Assembly (NCBI RefSeq): GCF_036237315.1
Contig: NZ_CP108356.1
Span: 6,515,501-6,579,500 of the forward strand
Length of the DNA: 64,000 nucleotides
Direction: 5' to 3'
From: Streptomyces sp. NBC_01351
GTDB lineage: Bacteria > Actinomycetota > Actinomycetes > Streptomycetales > Streptomycetaceae
A program made the position numbers and the translations under genes. A model generated the notes under the pieces. The model was not told the DNA's origin. It ran no database searches and worked only from the letters and a program-made list of their open reading frames with translations. This document shows positions 31,349 through 40,515 of this stretch, piece by piece. Position 1 is the stretch's first letter. Every line of letters starts with the position of its first letter.

Positions 31349-32329
31349 ATGCTCGAAACCTCCGCACGACTGCTGCGCCTGCTGTCCCTGTTGCAGGCCC
31401 ACCGCGAATGGACCGGGGCCGACCTCGCGGACCGGCTCGGGGTCACGCCGCGGACGGTTCGGCGGGACGTGGACCGGCTGCGCGAGCTCGGGTACCCGGT
31501 GAACGCCAGCCCCGGGACCGGCGGCGGCTACCAGCTCGGCGCCGGCGCCGAGCTGCCGCCGCTGCTGCTGGACGACGACGAGGCCGTCGCGGTGGCCGTC
31601 GGGCTGCGCACCGCCGCCGGGAACGGGGTCGAGGGGATCGGGGAGGCCTCCGCACGGGCCCTGGCCAAACTGGAGCAGGTACTGCCCTCACGGCTGCGGC
31701 GGCGGGTGTCCGCGCTCAACGAGTTCACCGTGCCGATGCTGCGCGGCGCCGAGCGCTCCACGGTGGACCCCTCGGTGCTGGCCGAGCTCGCCGCCGTCTG
31801 CCGGGACGGCGAGCGGCTGCGCTTCGAGTACCGGGACCACGAGGGCAACGCCACCCGCCGCACGGTCGAGCCGCACCGGCTGGTGTGCACCGAGCGGCGC
31901 TGGTACCTGGTCGCCTGGGACGTGGACCGGGAGGACTGGCGGACCTTCCGCGCCGACCGGATCGAGCCCAGGCCCCCGCACGGACCGCGGTTCACCCCGC
32001 GCCCGCCGCCCGCCGAGGACCTGGCCGCGTACGTGTCACGGGGCGTGTCCCAGGGGGTGTACGCGGCCCGCGCGGTGGTGCGGCTGAAGGTCTCCGCGGA
32101 GGAGGCGGCACGGATCATCGGGCCGAGCGACGGAACCGTGGAACCGGTCGACGCGACCAGTTGTCTGCTGAGCACCGGGGCGGTGAACCTCGACGTTCTG
32201 GTGATTCACGTCATGATGCTCGGCTGTGAGTTCGAAGTGGTCGAGCCGCTGGAGCTGACCGACCGGATCAGGGCCACGCGGGATCTCCTGGGACGGGCCG
32301 TGGCCGCAGGAGAAGTGAAGGAAATGTAG
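31349..32329 (+). CDS. WYL-domain transcriptional regulator (HTH_11 type)
   Basis: 326 residues: an N-terminal winged helix with DLADRLGVTPRTVRRDVDRL and GGGYQLG, then a WYL domain with EPHRLVCTERRWYLVAWD, then a WCX-like end. Members bind DNA and sense ligands or nucleic acids; some respond to DNA damage, others control metabolism. It is 64 bases downstream of the substrate-binding gene and might share its transcript. Target genes are unknown. Confidence 0.9.
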   Translation: MLETSARLLRLLSLLQAHREWTGADLADRLGVTPRTVRRDVDRLRELGYPVNASPGTGGGYQLGAGAELPPLLLDDDEAVAVAVGLRTAAGNGVEGIGEASARALAKLEQVLPSRLRRRVSALNEFTVPMLRGAERSTVDPSVLAELAAVCRDGERLRFEYRDHEGNATRRTVEPHRLVCTERRWYLVAWDVDREDWRTFRADRIEPRPPHGPRFTPRPPPAEDLAAYVSRGVSQGVYAARAVVRLKVSAEEAARIIGPSDGTVEPVDATSCLLSTGAVNLDVLVIHVMMLGCEFEVVEPLELTDRIRATRDLLGRAVAAGEVKEM

Positions 32330-32492
32330 CGGTCCTGAGGGGTATTCAGCTGGTCTGGTCCAACAGGGTGCCGCCAATCCCCGAAGCGAATACGGGCGTT
32401 CTCGGGGGAAATTCCAAAGACTCTGCGCGGCGGGCGTGTCGCGGGCCGCAAAACAATTGGCAGTTGTAGGTATTCTGTGACACAAGCGTGAC

Positions 32493-32569
32493 CCGGGACG
32501 GACGAACGTCCCGGCGTGGCGCTGACGGACGACGAGGGCGGGCCGGGTCGGTGACCCGGCCCGCCCTCG
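32493..32569 (+). terminator. Double hairpin, terminator (possible small RNA 3' end)
   Basis: The first hairpin has CCGGGACG and its complement with a six-base loop (32493-32514). The second has perfect 17-base arms around GGT (32533-32569). Both lie in the 308-base gap (32330-32637) between two convergent genes and can terminate either. The gap also has an unusually AT-rich patch at about 32450-32480. No gene is seen in it. Confidence 0.75.
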
Positions 32570-32637
32570 TGTCGCGGGGTTCGTGCGAGGGGTTCACCGC
32601 GGGGTGAGGTGGTGCGTACCGCCCCCGCGGTGGGACC

Positions 32638-33738
32638 TCAGCCGCCGGCCACCGGGCGGGCCGTCGTGGCCCCCCGGGCGGCGGCGGCCGCCCGCTCGCC
32701 GTGTGCCGGGCGGCGGCTGCCGACCGGGGTGACGGGCGTCCGCTCGGAGCGGATCACGTGCTGCCGGCCGGACGCGTGTGCGGCCGGCCTGGGCGCCGGG
32801 GAGTGTGCGGTGACCACGGCCGCCGCGGCGGCCGCGGCCGGCTGCGCGGCGTGCGCGGGCACCGGCTCCGTGGACGGCCCCGACGCAGGCTCGGCGACGC
32901 GCTGGAGCTGCCACTTCCCGCCCGCGGACAGCAGCGGGGTGAGCGCGGTGACGACCGGTGCGGGCATCCGTCCGGTTTCCGCGCGGCGGCGCAGCAGCTC
33001 GCGGAGCTCGAAGACGTAGGCCTCGACCCGGGCGATCAGCGGCTCGAACCAGGGGAGCGCCAGCAGGATCAGCAGCCCCGCGGACCAGCCGAGCAGCACG
33101 TCGCTGATCCAGTGGGTACCGAGGTACACGGTGGTGGCGCCGACGCTCAGCGAGACGACCGCGGACACCACGGACAGCACCCGCCGGGTGACCACGGTGG
33201 AGGCCAGATAGGCCAGGATCCCCCAGGTCACGACGGCATTGGCGGTGTGGCCGGAAGGAAATATATCGCCGCCCGCGAAGAGCTCGGCCGAGCCGATCTC
33301 GGTGGCGTAGTGCGGGCCGAGCCGGCCGAGGCCGAGCTTGACGGACCCGACGGTGACGTTGAGCAGGAGCAGCGCCACGCCGAGGGTGATCAGCGGGCGG
33401 AGGGTGTGCTGCCGCCAGGAGCGCCAGCCGAGCCAGGCGGCGACCATCACCGCGGTGGGCCCGCGCTGGCCGAGGACGACGAGGTAGTCCAGGAAGGCGT
33501 GCAGCTGAGGCCACTGCTCGTAGGGCCGGAAGAACATGACCTGCCAGTCCAGGCGGACGAGCCAGGACGTGGTCAGTACGGCCACCACGATCGCGAGGTA
33601 GAAGACGAGGGTCGATCCGAGGAGTACGACGCGGTGCCGGCTCATCTGCGGGGTTTGCAGATGAGCCGGTCGCTCTGGTTCCCGGTCCAGCCGGGCGAAC
33701 ACCCGCTCCAGCCGAGTCGGGATTTGGTCGGTACGCAC
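32638..33738 (-). CDS. PAP2-superfamily membrane phosphatase
   Basis: 366 residues from a GTG. Six hydrophobic segments hold the PAP2 core: PSGHTANAV (161-169), then GTHWISDVLLG with His209 and Asp213. The first motif, KLGLGRLGP, lacks the standard RP pair. A ~130-residue Ala/Pro/Arg-rich cytoplasmic tail is unusual for the family. The likely role is dephosphorylation of a lipid phosphate such as undecaprenyl diphosphate or phosphatidate. A Gly/Ala-rich end reaches the shared terminator region. Confidence 0.9.
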   Translation of the reverse strand: MRTDQIPTRLERVFARLDREPERPAHLQTPQMSRHRVVLLGSTLVFYLAIVVAVLTTSWLVRLDWQVMFFRPYEQWPQLHAFLDYLVVLGQRGPTAVMVAAWLGWRSWRQHTLRPLITLGVALLLLNVTVGSVKLGLGRLGPHYATEIGSAELFAGGDIFPSGHTANAVVTWGILAYLASTVVTRRVLSVVSAVVSLSVGATTVYLGTHWISDVLLGWSAGLLILLALPWFEPLIARVEAYVFELRELLRRRAETGRMPAPVVTALTPLLSAGGKWQLQRVAEPASGPSTEPVPAHAAQPAAAAAAAVVTAHSPAPRPAAHASGRQHVIRSERTPVTPVGSRRPAHGERAAAAARGATTARPVAGG

Positions 33739-33975
33739 TCAATCGACGTTACCGCGCGTCGATGCTCGGCCCGGGCGAATCGCGGGCTTTGTGATGACCA
33801 TGTGATGTGGAGTAGGTCTCACGGGTGACTTAATTCCGGGTATTTCGGCAGCGGTTGGAGCGGTCTTGATCGACCGAACCGGTAATTGTTTCGCGTGCTT
33901 ACCCGAGCTTTATCGCCGCAGGCCAATTTCATTTTCCCTGCGGGGACCTGAGCCCTGTGGCCCGGCGGGACGGGC

Positions 33976-35091
33976 CTACGGAGGGCCCGAGCCGTTCAGC
34001 CAGAACGCCCCGTACACCGCCGCGACCAGGGCTCCCGCTCCCAGCACCAGGCCCGCCCGCAGGGTCCGCCACCCGGCCAGGGCCGAGGCCACGGGCAGCA
34101 CCAGGGGGAAGGCGGGGAGCAACAGCCGGGGCTTGGAGCCGAAGTACCCGGACGCGCACAGCGCCAGCGCCACGACGATCCCGCAGTACACGAGCAGCGG
34201 CGCCGGCTGCCGCTGCCGTACGCACTTCCCGTACAGCCACAGCACCAACACCACCCCCGCGATCAGTCCCACCCCGGCGAGGAACGCGGAGGAGGCCAGC
34301 TTCCCGCCGACGAACCGGGCGAAGGCCCAGCCGCCGTCGAAGCCGTTGCCCCAGCCGCCCTGCACGTCCAGGTACCCGAGCAGCCCGCCCCCGGTGCGCT
34401 CCCCGACCCACAGCACGTACGCCGTCGCGCCCGCCGGAGCCAGCAGCGCGCCCGCAGCCATCTGCCAGGACCGCTCCCCGCGCCGCCACGCCAGTACGAC
34501 GGCCACCCACACCGCGGCGACCACCGCGGCCCCGACCGGGCGGGTCAGCCCCGCGGCCGCCGCGAGCAGACCCGCCGTGAGCCACCGGCCGCGCAGGGCC
34601 CCGTACAGGCCCCAGGCGGCCGGCGCCGTGAACAGCGACTCGCTGTACGCCATCGACTGGACGATGCCGACCGGGAGCGCCGCCCACACCCCGACGGCGA
34701 ACACCCCGGCGCGGCGGCCGTGGAGGAGGTCGGCGACCGCGAAGATCCCCCAGGCCGCGGCGAGCCCCGCGACCACCGACACCACCAGGCCCGCGGAGCC
34801 GTAGGAGAGCCCGGTCGGCGCCGACACCAGCCGCTCCAGCCAGGGCAGCAGAGGGAAGAAGGCCAGGTTCGAGTGGACGTCCCCGTTCGGGAGGACCACC
34901 TCGTACCCGTACCCCTCCGCGGCGATGCGGGCGTACCAGAGCGAGTCCCAGCGGGCCGACAGCAGGGTGTGCGGGCTGCTGCCGGCCGCCGAGCACCACA
35001 CAGCGAGCGCCGCCAGTCCCAGCAGCCGGATGGCGGCGAAGAGGGCGAGCGCGGGCGCGGCCCGGCGAAATCCAAGATCCTTCACGGGCAT
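33976..35091 (-). CDS. Mannosyltransferase-like integral membrane protein
   Basis: 371 residues with about ten hydrophobic segments. The early loop ARWDSLWYARIAAEGYGYE and a later HSNLAFFPLLPWLERL are typical of GPI-mannosyltransferase/PIG-V-like glycosyltransferases (GT-C fold), in which the loop Asp is catalytic and the donor is polyprenyl-phosphate mannose. The start ATG gives MPVKDLGFRRAAP; the much longer frame running through the MFS gene on the other strand is not real. The acceptor is unknown. Confidence 0.8.
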   Translation of the reverse strand: MPVKDLGFRRAAPALALFAAIRLLGLAALAVWCSAAGSSPHTLLSARWDSLWYARIAAEGYGYEVVLPNGDVHSNLAFFPLLPWLERLVSAPTGLSYGSAGLVVSVVAGLAAAWGIFAVADLLHGRRAGVFAVGVWAALPVGIVQSMAYSESLFTAPAAWGLYGALRGRWLTAGLLAAAAGLTRPVGAAVVAAVWVAVVLAWRRGERSWQMAAGALLAPAGATAYVLWVGERTGGGLLGYLDVQGGWGNGFDGGWAFARFVGGKLASSAFLAGVGLIAGVVLVLWLYGKCVRQRQPAPLLVYCGIVVALALCASGYFGSKPRLLLPAFPLVLPVASALAGWRTLRAGLVLGAGALVAAVYGAFWLNGSGPP

Positions 35092-35385
35092 GATTATCGG
35101 TGGCGGCGGCAACTGAGCCGGGCCGCCGACCCGGCCGAGAACCACGCGCGGTGAGCGCACGTGTACGCGGGGGAGGGGTGGGGTGGGGGGAGTGGCGCAC
35201 GCCACACGGAGGGCGCCGCCGGGATGAGAGCTTGGCCACGTAGCGGGCAGGCGAACTCGCGTACGCTGATCGTTCACTCGCGTGTCGATGCCGGACCCCG
35301 TTGGACGCCGCACAGCGCACCACCCCCCGTGGCTCCACAAGACGCTGGTCCGCCGAGCGCGAGGGATCACCTGGGAGGTACATGC

Positions 35386-37032
35386 ATGGCGGGGACGAAC
35401 GCGGCCGGGGTCAAGGCTCCTTCCCCCTGGCAGCGGCTGAGCGCGGCCTCCGGCGGGACCAACCGCTGGGTCGTCCTGGCCGTCCTCTGCGTCAGCCTGG
35501 TCCTCGTCGCGCTCGACGCGACGATCCTGCACGTCGCCGTGCCGTCCGTGACCGAGGACCTGCGCCCCGGCCCCATCGAGCTCCTCTGGATCGTCGACGC
35601 CTACCCACTGGTCTGCGCCGCACTGCTGATCCTCTTCGGCACGCTCGGCGACCGGGTCGGCCGCCGCCGCGTCCTCCTCCTCGGCTACGGACTCTTCGGC
35701 GTGGCCTCCGCCATCGCGGCCTTCGCCGACAGCGCCCAGGTCCTCATCGCCGCGCGTGCCCTGCTCGGCATCGGCGGCGCAATGATCATGCCCGCCACCC
35801 TGTCGATCCTCCGCCAGGTCTTCCCCGACCGGCGCGAGCGGGCGCTGGCCATCGGCATCTGGACCGCCGTCGCCGCGATCGGCGCCGCGAGCGGGCCGGT
35901 GCTCGGCGGGTTCCTCGTCCAGCACTACTGGTGGGGCTCCGTCTTCCTCATCAACATCCCGCTGATGGCGCTGATCCTGCCGCTCGGACGCCGGCTGCTG
36001 CCGGAGTCGCGCGGCACCTCCGACGGGCCGTGGGACGTACTGGGCGCCCTGATGGCCGCCGCCGGTGTGCTCGGGGCGGTGCTCGGGATCAAGCGGCTCG
36101 GCGCGGAGCGGCAGCTGTTCGACGCGCAGGCGCTGGTCCCGCTGCTGCTCGGGGCGGCGCTGATCGTGCTCTTCGTACGGCGCCAGAAGCGGCGTGCGCA
36201 CCCGCTGATCGACATGCGGATGTTCTCCCGGGCCGCCTTCTCGACCTCCGTCGGCTGCATCGTGCTGGCCATGCTGGCGCTGGTCGGCCTGGAGCTGATC
36301 GCCGTGCAGTACCTCCAGCTGGTGCTGCACCTCAGCCCGCTGGAGACCGGCCTGCGGTTGCTGCCGCTCACCTTCGCCGCCATGGCCGCGGGCGCGACGG
36401 GGTCGTACACGCTGGCCCGGGTCGGGCCGCGCAGGATGGTGTCGCTGGGCTTCGTGCTGACCGCCTTCGCGGTGCTGCTGCTGACGCTGATGGGGGAGCA
36501 CGACCGGCCGGTGCTGCTGACGGTCGGCTTCGTCCTGCTCGGCTTCGGGCTGCAGACCACGCTGTTCGCGGCGTACGAGTCGATGCTGAGCGAGGCCCCG
36601 GCGGCGACGGCCGGCGGCGCCGCCTCGATCGGCGAGACCTCGTACCAGCTGGGCGCGGGCATGGGCATCGCGCTGCTGGGCAGCGTGATGAACGCGGCGT
36701 ACCGGCCGGGGCTGGCGGGTGTGCCGGGGGTTCCGGCGGCGGAGGCGGCGGGGGCGGCCAACTCGCTGGGCGAGGCCTATGCGGTCGCGGCGCAGCTCGG
36801 GGGGCCGGCGGGGGCCTCGCTGTACGCGGCCGCACGGTCCTCCTTCGTGCACGGGCTGCACGTCACCCTCGCGGTGAGCGCGGTGTTGTTGTTCGCGGGG
36901 GCCCTGATGGCGCTGAAGTTGCCGAAGGCCATGGAGTGTGGGGCCGCGGAGGGGGTGCCGGCCGAGCCGGTGCGGCTGCCTGCGCAGACGAAGGCCGAGC
37001 CGTGCCCGGCTCCGGTGGAGCACGCGGGCTGA
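35386..37032 (+). CDS. MFS drug-exporter-like transporter (DHA2, 14 TM)
   Basis: 548 residues starting at an ATG seven bases after GGGAGG. The DHA2 signature LDATILHVAVPSVTEDL lies in TM1 and the GDRVGRRRVLLLG motif in loop 2-3. About 14 hydrophobic segments resemble EmrB/QacA. Expected role: proton-driven efflux of a toxic compound or metabolite. No TetR or MarR regulator adjoins it, so the substrate cannot be guessed. A ~50-residue hydrophilic tail follows the last helix. Confidence 0.93.
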   Translation: MAGTNAAGVKAPSPWQRLSAASGGTNRWVVLAVLCVSLVLVALDATILHVAVPSVTEDLRPGPIELLWIVDAYPLVCAALLILFGTLGDRVGRRRVLLLGYGLFGVASAIAAFADSAQVLIAARALLGIGGAMIMPATLSILRQVFPDRRERALAIGIWTAVAAIGAASGPVLGGFLVQHYWWGSVFLINIPLMALILPLGRRLLPESRGTSDGPWDVLGALMAAAGVLGAVLGIKRLGAERQLFDAQALVPLLLGAALIVLFVRRQKRRAHPLIDMRMFSRAAFSTSVGCIVLAMLALVGLELIAVQYLQLVLHLSPLETGLRLLPLTFAAMAAGATGSYTLARVGPRRMVSLGFVLTAFAVLLLTLMGEHDRPVLLTVGFVLLGFGLQTTLFAAYESMLSEAPAATAGGAASIGETSYQLGAGMGIALLGSVMNAAYRPGLAGVPGVPAAEAAGAANSLGEAYAVAAQLGGPAGASLYAAARSSFVHGLHVTLAVSAVLLFAGALMALKLPKAMECGAAEGVPAEPVRLPAQTKAEPCPAPVEHAG

Positions 37033-37262
37033 CCGTCGGGTGCGGCACCGCTGCCGGGGCGCTGCCCCGGACCCCGCGCCTCAATCGCCGGCGGGGCTGG
37101 GTTTTTGCCCGGCGGGGTTGGACGGACCCAGCCGCCGGGGTTGCCTCGGCGGAGCCGGATTGGGGCGGCGGGGGTGGATTTTGCTCGGTCGGGGTCGCTA
37201 GCGTCAGCGACGCGGCGTAAAACTTGCGCTGCTAGGTTCCGCTCCGGCCGCCGGGAGGCCCC
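37033..37262. repeat. Short dispersed-repeat remnant before the acyl-CoA dehydrogenase gene
   Basis: Contains one diverged CCTCAATCGCCGGCGGGGCT unit at about 37079-37098, followed by GCCCGGCGGGGTTGG and similar words. It is the same family as at 4.7 and 21.7 kb. GGGAGG at 37252-37257 is the ribosome binding site of the next gene. Confidence 0.7.
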
Positions 37263-38432
37263 GTGTCCTTCGTACCCACCGATCCGCTCGGGCTCGACGA
37301 GCTCCTCGGGCCCGAGGACCTCGCCATCCGGGACACCGTCCGCGGCTGGGCCGCCGACCGGGTGCTGCCGTACGTCGCCGAGTGGTACGAGAGCGGTGAG
37401 CTGCCCGGGATCCGGGAGCTGGCGCGGGAGCTCGGGGCCATCGGGGCGCTCGGGATGTCGCTGGAGGGATACGGCTGCGCCGGGGCCAGCGCCGTGCAGT
37501 ACGGGCTCGCCTGCCTGGAGCTGGAGGCCGCCGATTCCGGGATCCGCTCGCTGGTCTCCGTACAGGGCTCGCTGGCCATGTACGCGATCTGGAAGTACGG
37601 CTCCGAGGAGCAGAAGCAGCGCTGGCTGCCCGGTATGGCGGCCGGTGAGCTGATCGGCTGCTTCGGGCTGACCGAGCCCGATGTGGGGTCGGATCCCGCC
37701 GCGATGCGGACGTACGCCAAGCGCGAGGGCAGCGACTGGGTGCTCAACGGGCGCAAGATGTGGATCACCAACGGGTCCGTGGCCGCGGTCGCCGTGGTGT
37801 GGGCGCAGACCGATGAGGGGATCCGCGGGTTCGCCGTTCCGACGGACACGGCCGGGTTCTCCGCGCCGGAGATCAAGCACAAGTGGTCGCTGCGGGCGAG
37901 CGTCACCAGCGAGCTGGTCATGGACGACGTGCGGCTGCCCGCGGACGCGGTGCTGCCGGGAGTGACCGGACTCAAGGGGCCGCTCGGCTGCCTCAGTCAC
38001 GCGCGGTACGGGATCATCTGGGGGTCCATGGGCGCGGCGCGCGCCAGCTTCGAGTCCGCGCTCGACTACGCCAGGACGCGGGAGCAGTTCGGGAAGCCGA
38101 TCGGCGGCTTCCAGCTCACCCAGGCCAAGCTCGCGGACATGGCCCTCGAACTCCACAAGGGCATCCTGCTCGCCCACCACCTGGGCCGGCGGATGGACGC
38201 GGGCACCCTGCGGCCGGAGCAGATCAGCTTCGGCAAGCTCAACAACGTCCGCGAGGCCATCGATATCTGTCGCACCGCGCGGACCATCCTCGGTGCCAAC
38301 GGGATCTCCCTCGAGTACCCCGTCATGCGGCACGCCACCAACCTCGAATCGGTCCTCACCTACGAGGGCACCGTCGAGATGCACCAACTGGTGCTGGGCA
38401 AGGCGCTCACCGGGCTCGACGCGTTCCGGTGA
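37263..38432 (+). CDS. Acyl-CoA dehydrogenase, glutaryl-CoA dehydrogenase-like
   Basis: FAD flavoprotein of 389 residues. CFGLTEPDVGSDP and KMWITNGSVA are the flavin/substrate motifs. The catalytic base is Glu368 in TYEGTVEMHQLVLGKALTG, whose context and the RSLVSVQGSLAMYAIW segment are those of glutaryl-CoA dehydrogenases (lysine/tryptophan degradation), though substrate is not proved. GTG start behind GGGAGG. It converges with the SepF-like gene with a nine-base gap. Confidence 0.9.
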   Translation: MSFVPTDPLGLDELLGPEDLAIRDTVRGWAADRVLPYVAEWYESGELPGIRELARELGAIGALGMSLEGYGCAGASAVQYGLACLELEAADSGIRSLVSVQGSLAMYAIWKYGSEEQKQRWLPGMAAGELIGCFGLTEPDVGSDPAAMRTYAKREGSDWVLNGRKMWITNGSVAAVAVVWAQTDEGIRGFAVPTDTAGFSAPEIKHKWSLRASVTSELVMDDVRLPADAVLPGVTGLKGPLGCLSHARYGIIWGSMGAARASFESALDYARTREQFGKPIGGFQLTQAKLADMALELHKGILLAHHLGRRMDAGTLRPEQISFGKLNNVREAIDICRTARTILGANGISLEYPVMRHATNLESVLTYEGTVEMHQLVLGKALTGLDAFR

Positions 38433-38441
38433 GGGCCCTGC

Positions 38442-38900
38442 CTAGCTCTGGTTGAAGAAGTCGCGTGAGCGGCCGGCGGGCTCGCCGTTCACGATCTGGG
38501 TGTCGGCCGGGGTCAGGAGGAAGACCCTGGTTGCCACCCGCTCGATCGAACCCCGCAGCCCGAAGGTCAGTCCGGCCGCGAAGTCGACGACGCGCTTCGC
38601 GTCGCCCGGGTCCATCGAGGACAGGTTCACGATGACGGGGACACCGTCGCGGAACAGCTCGCCGATGCCACGCGCGTCACGGAAACCGTCCGGGGTGACC
38701 GTGGCGATCCGACGGCCGTGCTCCACCGCCGACTCGGACGCCACCTTGACCCGGGGGTCGGTGACCCACTGGTCGCCGGGGCCGGACACCGGACCGTGCT
38801 GGCGCTCCACCGCCGACTCGTAGTCGTCGTCGTAGTAACGCTCGTCGTCGCTGTCCTCCACGAGACCCAGCCAGGCACTCGCCTTGCGCACCGAACCCAT
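38442..38900 (-). CDS. sflA: SepF-like cell division protein
   Basis: 152 residues. An acidic Tyr/Asp-rich N terminus ([11 protein letters not shown]) precedes the SepF core [27 protein letters not shown]. SepF proteins link FtsZ to the membrane. Streptomyces have SepF in the dcw cluster plus two SepF-like proteins, SflA and SflB, reported to affect polar growth and branching. Position in this gene neighbourhood (from memory SCO1749) points to SflA. The N-terminal amphipathic helix [16 protein letters not shown] is the expected membrane anchor. Confidence 0.85.
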   Translation of the reverse strand: MGSVRKASAWLGLVEDSDDERYYDDDYESAVERQHGPVSGPGDQWVTDPRVKVASESAVEHGRRIATVTPDGFRDARGIGELFRDGVPVIVNLSSMDPGDAKRVVDFAAGLTFGLRGSIERVATRVFLLTPADTQIVNGEPAGRSRDFFNQS

Positions 38901-39186
38901 GGACTGCCTCCTTTCATCGCGGTCAGTCTGTCTTCATCTCCGCTGCCCCTATGCTCGTCCATGATGCTGACAACGCGCCAAGTGGATAGTCGCCGCGCAG
39001 GGGTTTCGTGACGGTACTGGTGCAGAACATCCGTTGCACGGTCAAGGATCCTGGCAGCTACCACTGCTGTCTGAGTGAAAATACGACTGCTTCCGCCGTA
39101 CGGGTGAGCGATTAGGGCGTACGAGTGAAGCGTCGGGCTCGGTACGATGCCCGGCAAGCACGCGTACGACACACGGGGGAAGCGGT
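38901..39186. promoter_or_regulatory. Divergent promoter region between sflA and the DUF5685 gene
   Basis: 286 bases with lower GC than the flanks and no credible gene. A TACGAT at about 39143-39148 could be a -10 element for the rightward gene. GGGGGAAG just before 39187 is its ribosome binding site. No operator was recognised. Confidence 0.4.
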
Positions 39187-40428
39187 TTGTTCGGCATCGT
39201 CAGACCATGCACGCACCGACTGGGCGAGCGGTTCAAAGCGGAGTGGATGGCCCATCTGTGCGGGCTGTGCCTGGCACTTCGGGGGGACCACGGCCAGTTC
39301 GCGAGGATCGTCACCAACTACGACGGGCTGCTCGTCTCCGTTCTGACGGATGCTCAGTCCGGCCCCGCCACCAGTGCCCGGCGCACCGCGGGCCCCTGCC
39401 CGCTGCGCGGGATGCGCACCGCCTCCGTGGCCAACGGCGAGGGCGCGCGGCTCGCCGCCGCCGTCTCGCTCGTCCTGGCCTCGGCGAAGGTACGGGACCA
39501 CGTCGCCGACCGGGACGGGCTGTTGGCCCGTGCCCCGATCGCCCTGGCCGCCCGCAAGGTGGCCCGCGGCTGGGACCGGGCCGGCGCGCGGACCGGGGCC
39601 TCGCTCGGCTTCGACACGGCGGTTCTCGTGGACGCCGTGGACCGGCAGGCGGGCATCGAGACCCTGGCCGGCCCCGGCACGCCCGTGCTCGTGGTGACCG
39701 AGCCGACCGAGACCGCGACGGCCGCCGCCTTCGCCCATACCGCGCAGCTCGCCGGACGGCCAGGCAACGCCCCCGCGCTCGCCGAGGCGGGCCGCTACTT
39801 CGGGCGGCTCGCGCACCTGCTCGACGCCGTGGAGGACCAGGCCGCCGACGCCGCGGCGGGCGCCTGGAACCCGCTCACCGCCACCGGCACTCCGCTCACG
39901 GAGGCCCGCCGGCTGTGCGACGACGCCCTGCACGGCATCCGGCTGGCGCTGCGCGAGGTCGAGTTCGCGGACGCGGGCCTCGCCCACCGGCTGCTGGTGC
40001 ACGAGCTGCGCACCTCGGTGGACCGGGCCTTCGGGGCGACCGGCTGCGGGCACGGGCACGAGGTGTCCGCCTCCACGGGGCAGGGCGGCAACCCGTACGG
40101 TGCCGGTCAGCACGGGGGTCCGTACGGACAGAACCCCTACGGGCAGCCCCCCGGTGGACACAACCCCTACGGAGGGGGATTCCCCGGCGGTCCCGGCGGG
40201 CCCGGGACGCCGCCGCCTCCCGGCCCCGGAGGTCAGCCCGCGCGCCCGGAGCGCCGAGGTTTCTGGGCGGGGTGCGCGGTCGCCATCGGCCTCTGCTGCA
40301 CCTGCAAGATGTGCTGCGCCGACGAGTACGAGGGCCCGTGGTCCCGCAAGAAGCGCCAGGGCTGCTGCAACAACTGTGACTGCGGGCCGGGCTGCGACGG
40401 CTGCTGCTGTCCCTGCGACGGCTGCTGA
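39187..40428 (+). CDS. DUF5685 family protein with cysteine-rich C terminus
   Basis: 413 residues from a TTG start (MFGIVRPCTHRLGERF), supported by GGGGGAAG just upstream and by the family N terminus. A soluble helical domain (1-~290) has CTH and CGLC near the start. A Gly/Pro/Asn/Tyr-rich linker (GQNPYGQPPGGHNPYGG) follows. The last ~55 residues hold 16 cysteines in C-x-C, CC and CCC clusters. Such a tail should bind zinc, iron-sulfur or copper, or be heavily disulfide-linked. Function is unknown. The gene is a conserved neighbour of sflA in Streptomyces. Confidence 0.85.
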   Translation: MFGIVRPCTHRLGERFKAEWMAHLCGLCLALRGDHGQFARIVTNYDGLLVSVLTDAQSGPATSARRTAGPCPLRGMRTASVANGEGARLAAAVSLVLASAKVRDHVADRDGLLARAPIALAARKVARGWDRAGARTGASLGFDTAVLVDAVDRQAGIETLAGPGTPVLVVTEPTETATAAAFAHTAQLAGRPGNAPALAEAGRYFGRLAHLLDAVEDQAADAAAGAWNPLTATGTPLTEARRLCDDALHGIRLALREVEFADAGLAHRLLVHELRTSVDRAFGATGCGHGHEVSASTGQGGNPYGAGQHGGPYGQNPYGQPPGGHNPYGGGFPGGPGGPGTPPPPGPGGQPARPERRGFWAGCAVAIGLCCTCKMCCADEYEGPWSRKKRQGCCNNCDCGPGCDGCCCPCDGC

Positions 40429-40448
40429 CCCCCCGTCGGTTTCCACGC

Positions 40449-40493
40449 GTCCGGACGGCGTACCCCGGGTTCGCCCAGGGTTCCCGTCCGGAC
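40449..40493 (+). terminator. Hairpin after the DUF5685 gene
   Basis: Ten-base perfect arms, GTCCGGACGG and CCGTCCGGAC, around a GC-rich loop that can itself fold. It lies 20 bases after the stop and 22 before the next gene start, so read-through is possible. Confidence 0.5.
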
Positions 40494-40515
40494 CGGTGTG
40501 GAAGGGTTGAGCGGC

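Noticed and set aside
33976..37023. 1015-residue open frame on the minus strand
   Set aside because: Only the last ~371 codons (from 35091) encode the mannosyltransferase-like protein. The rest is the antisense of the MFS gene with His/Arg/Gly-biased composition.
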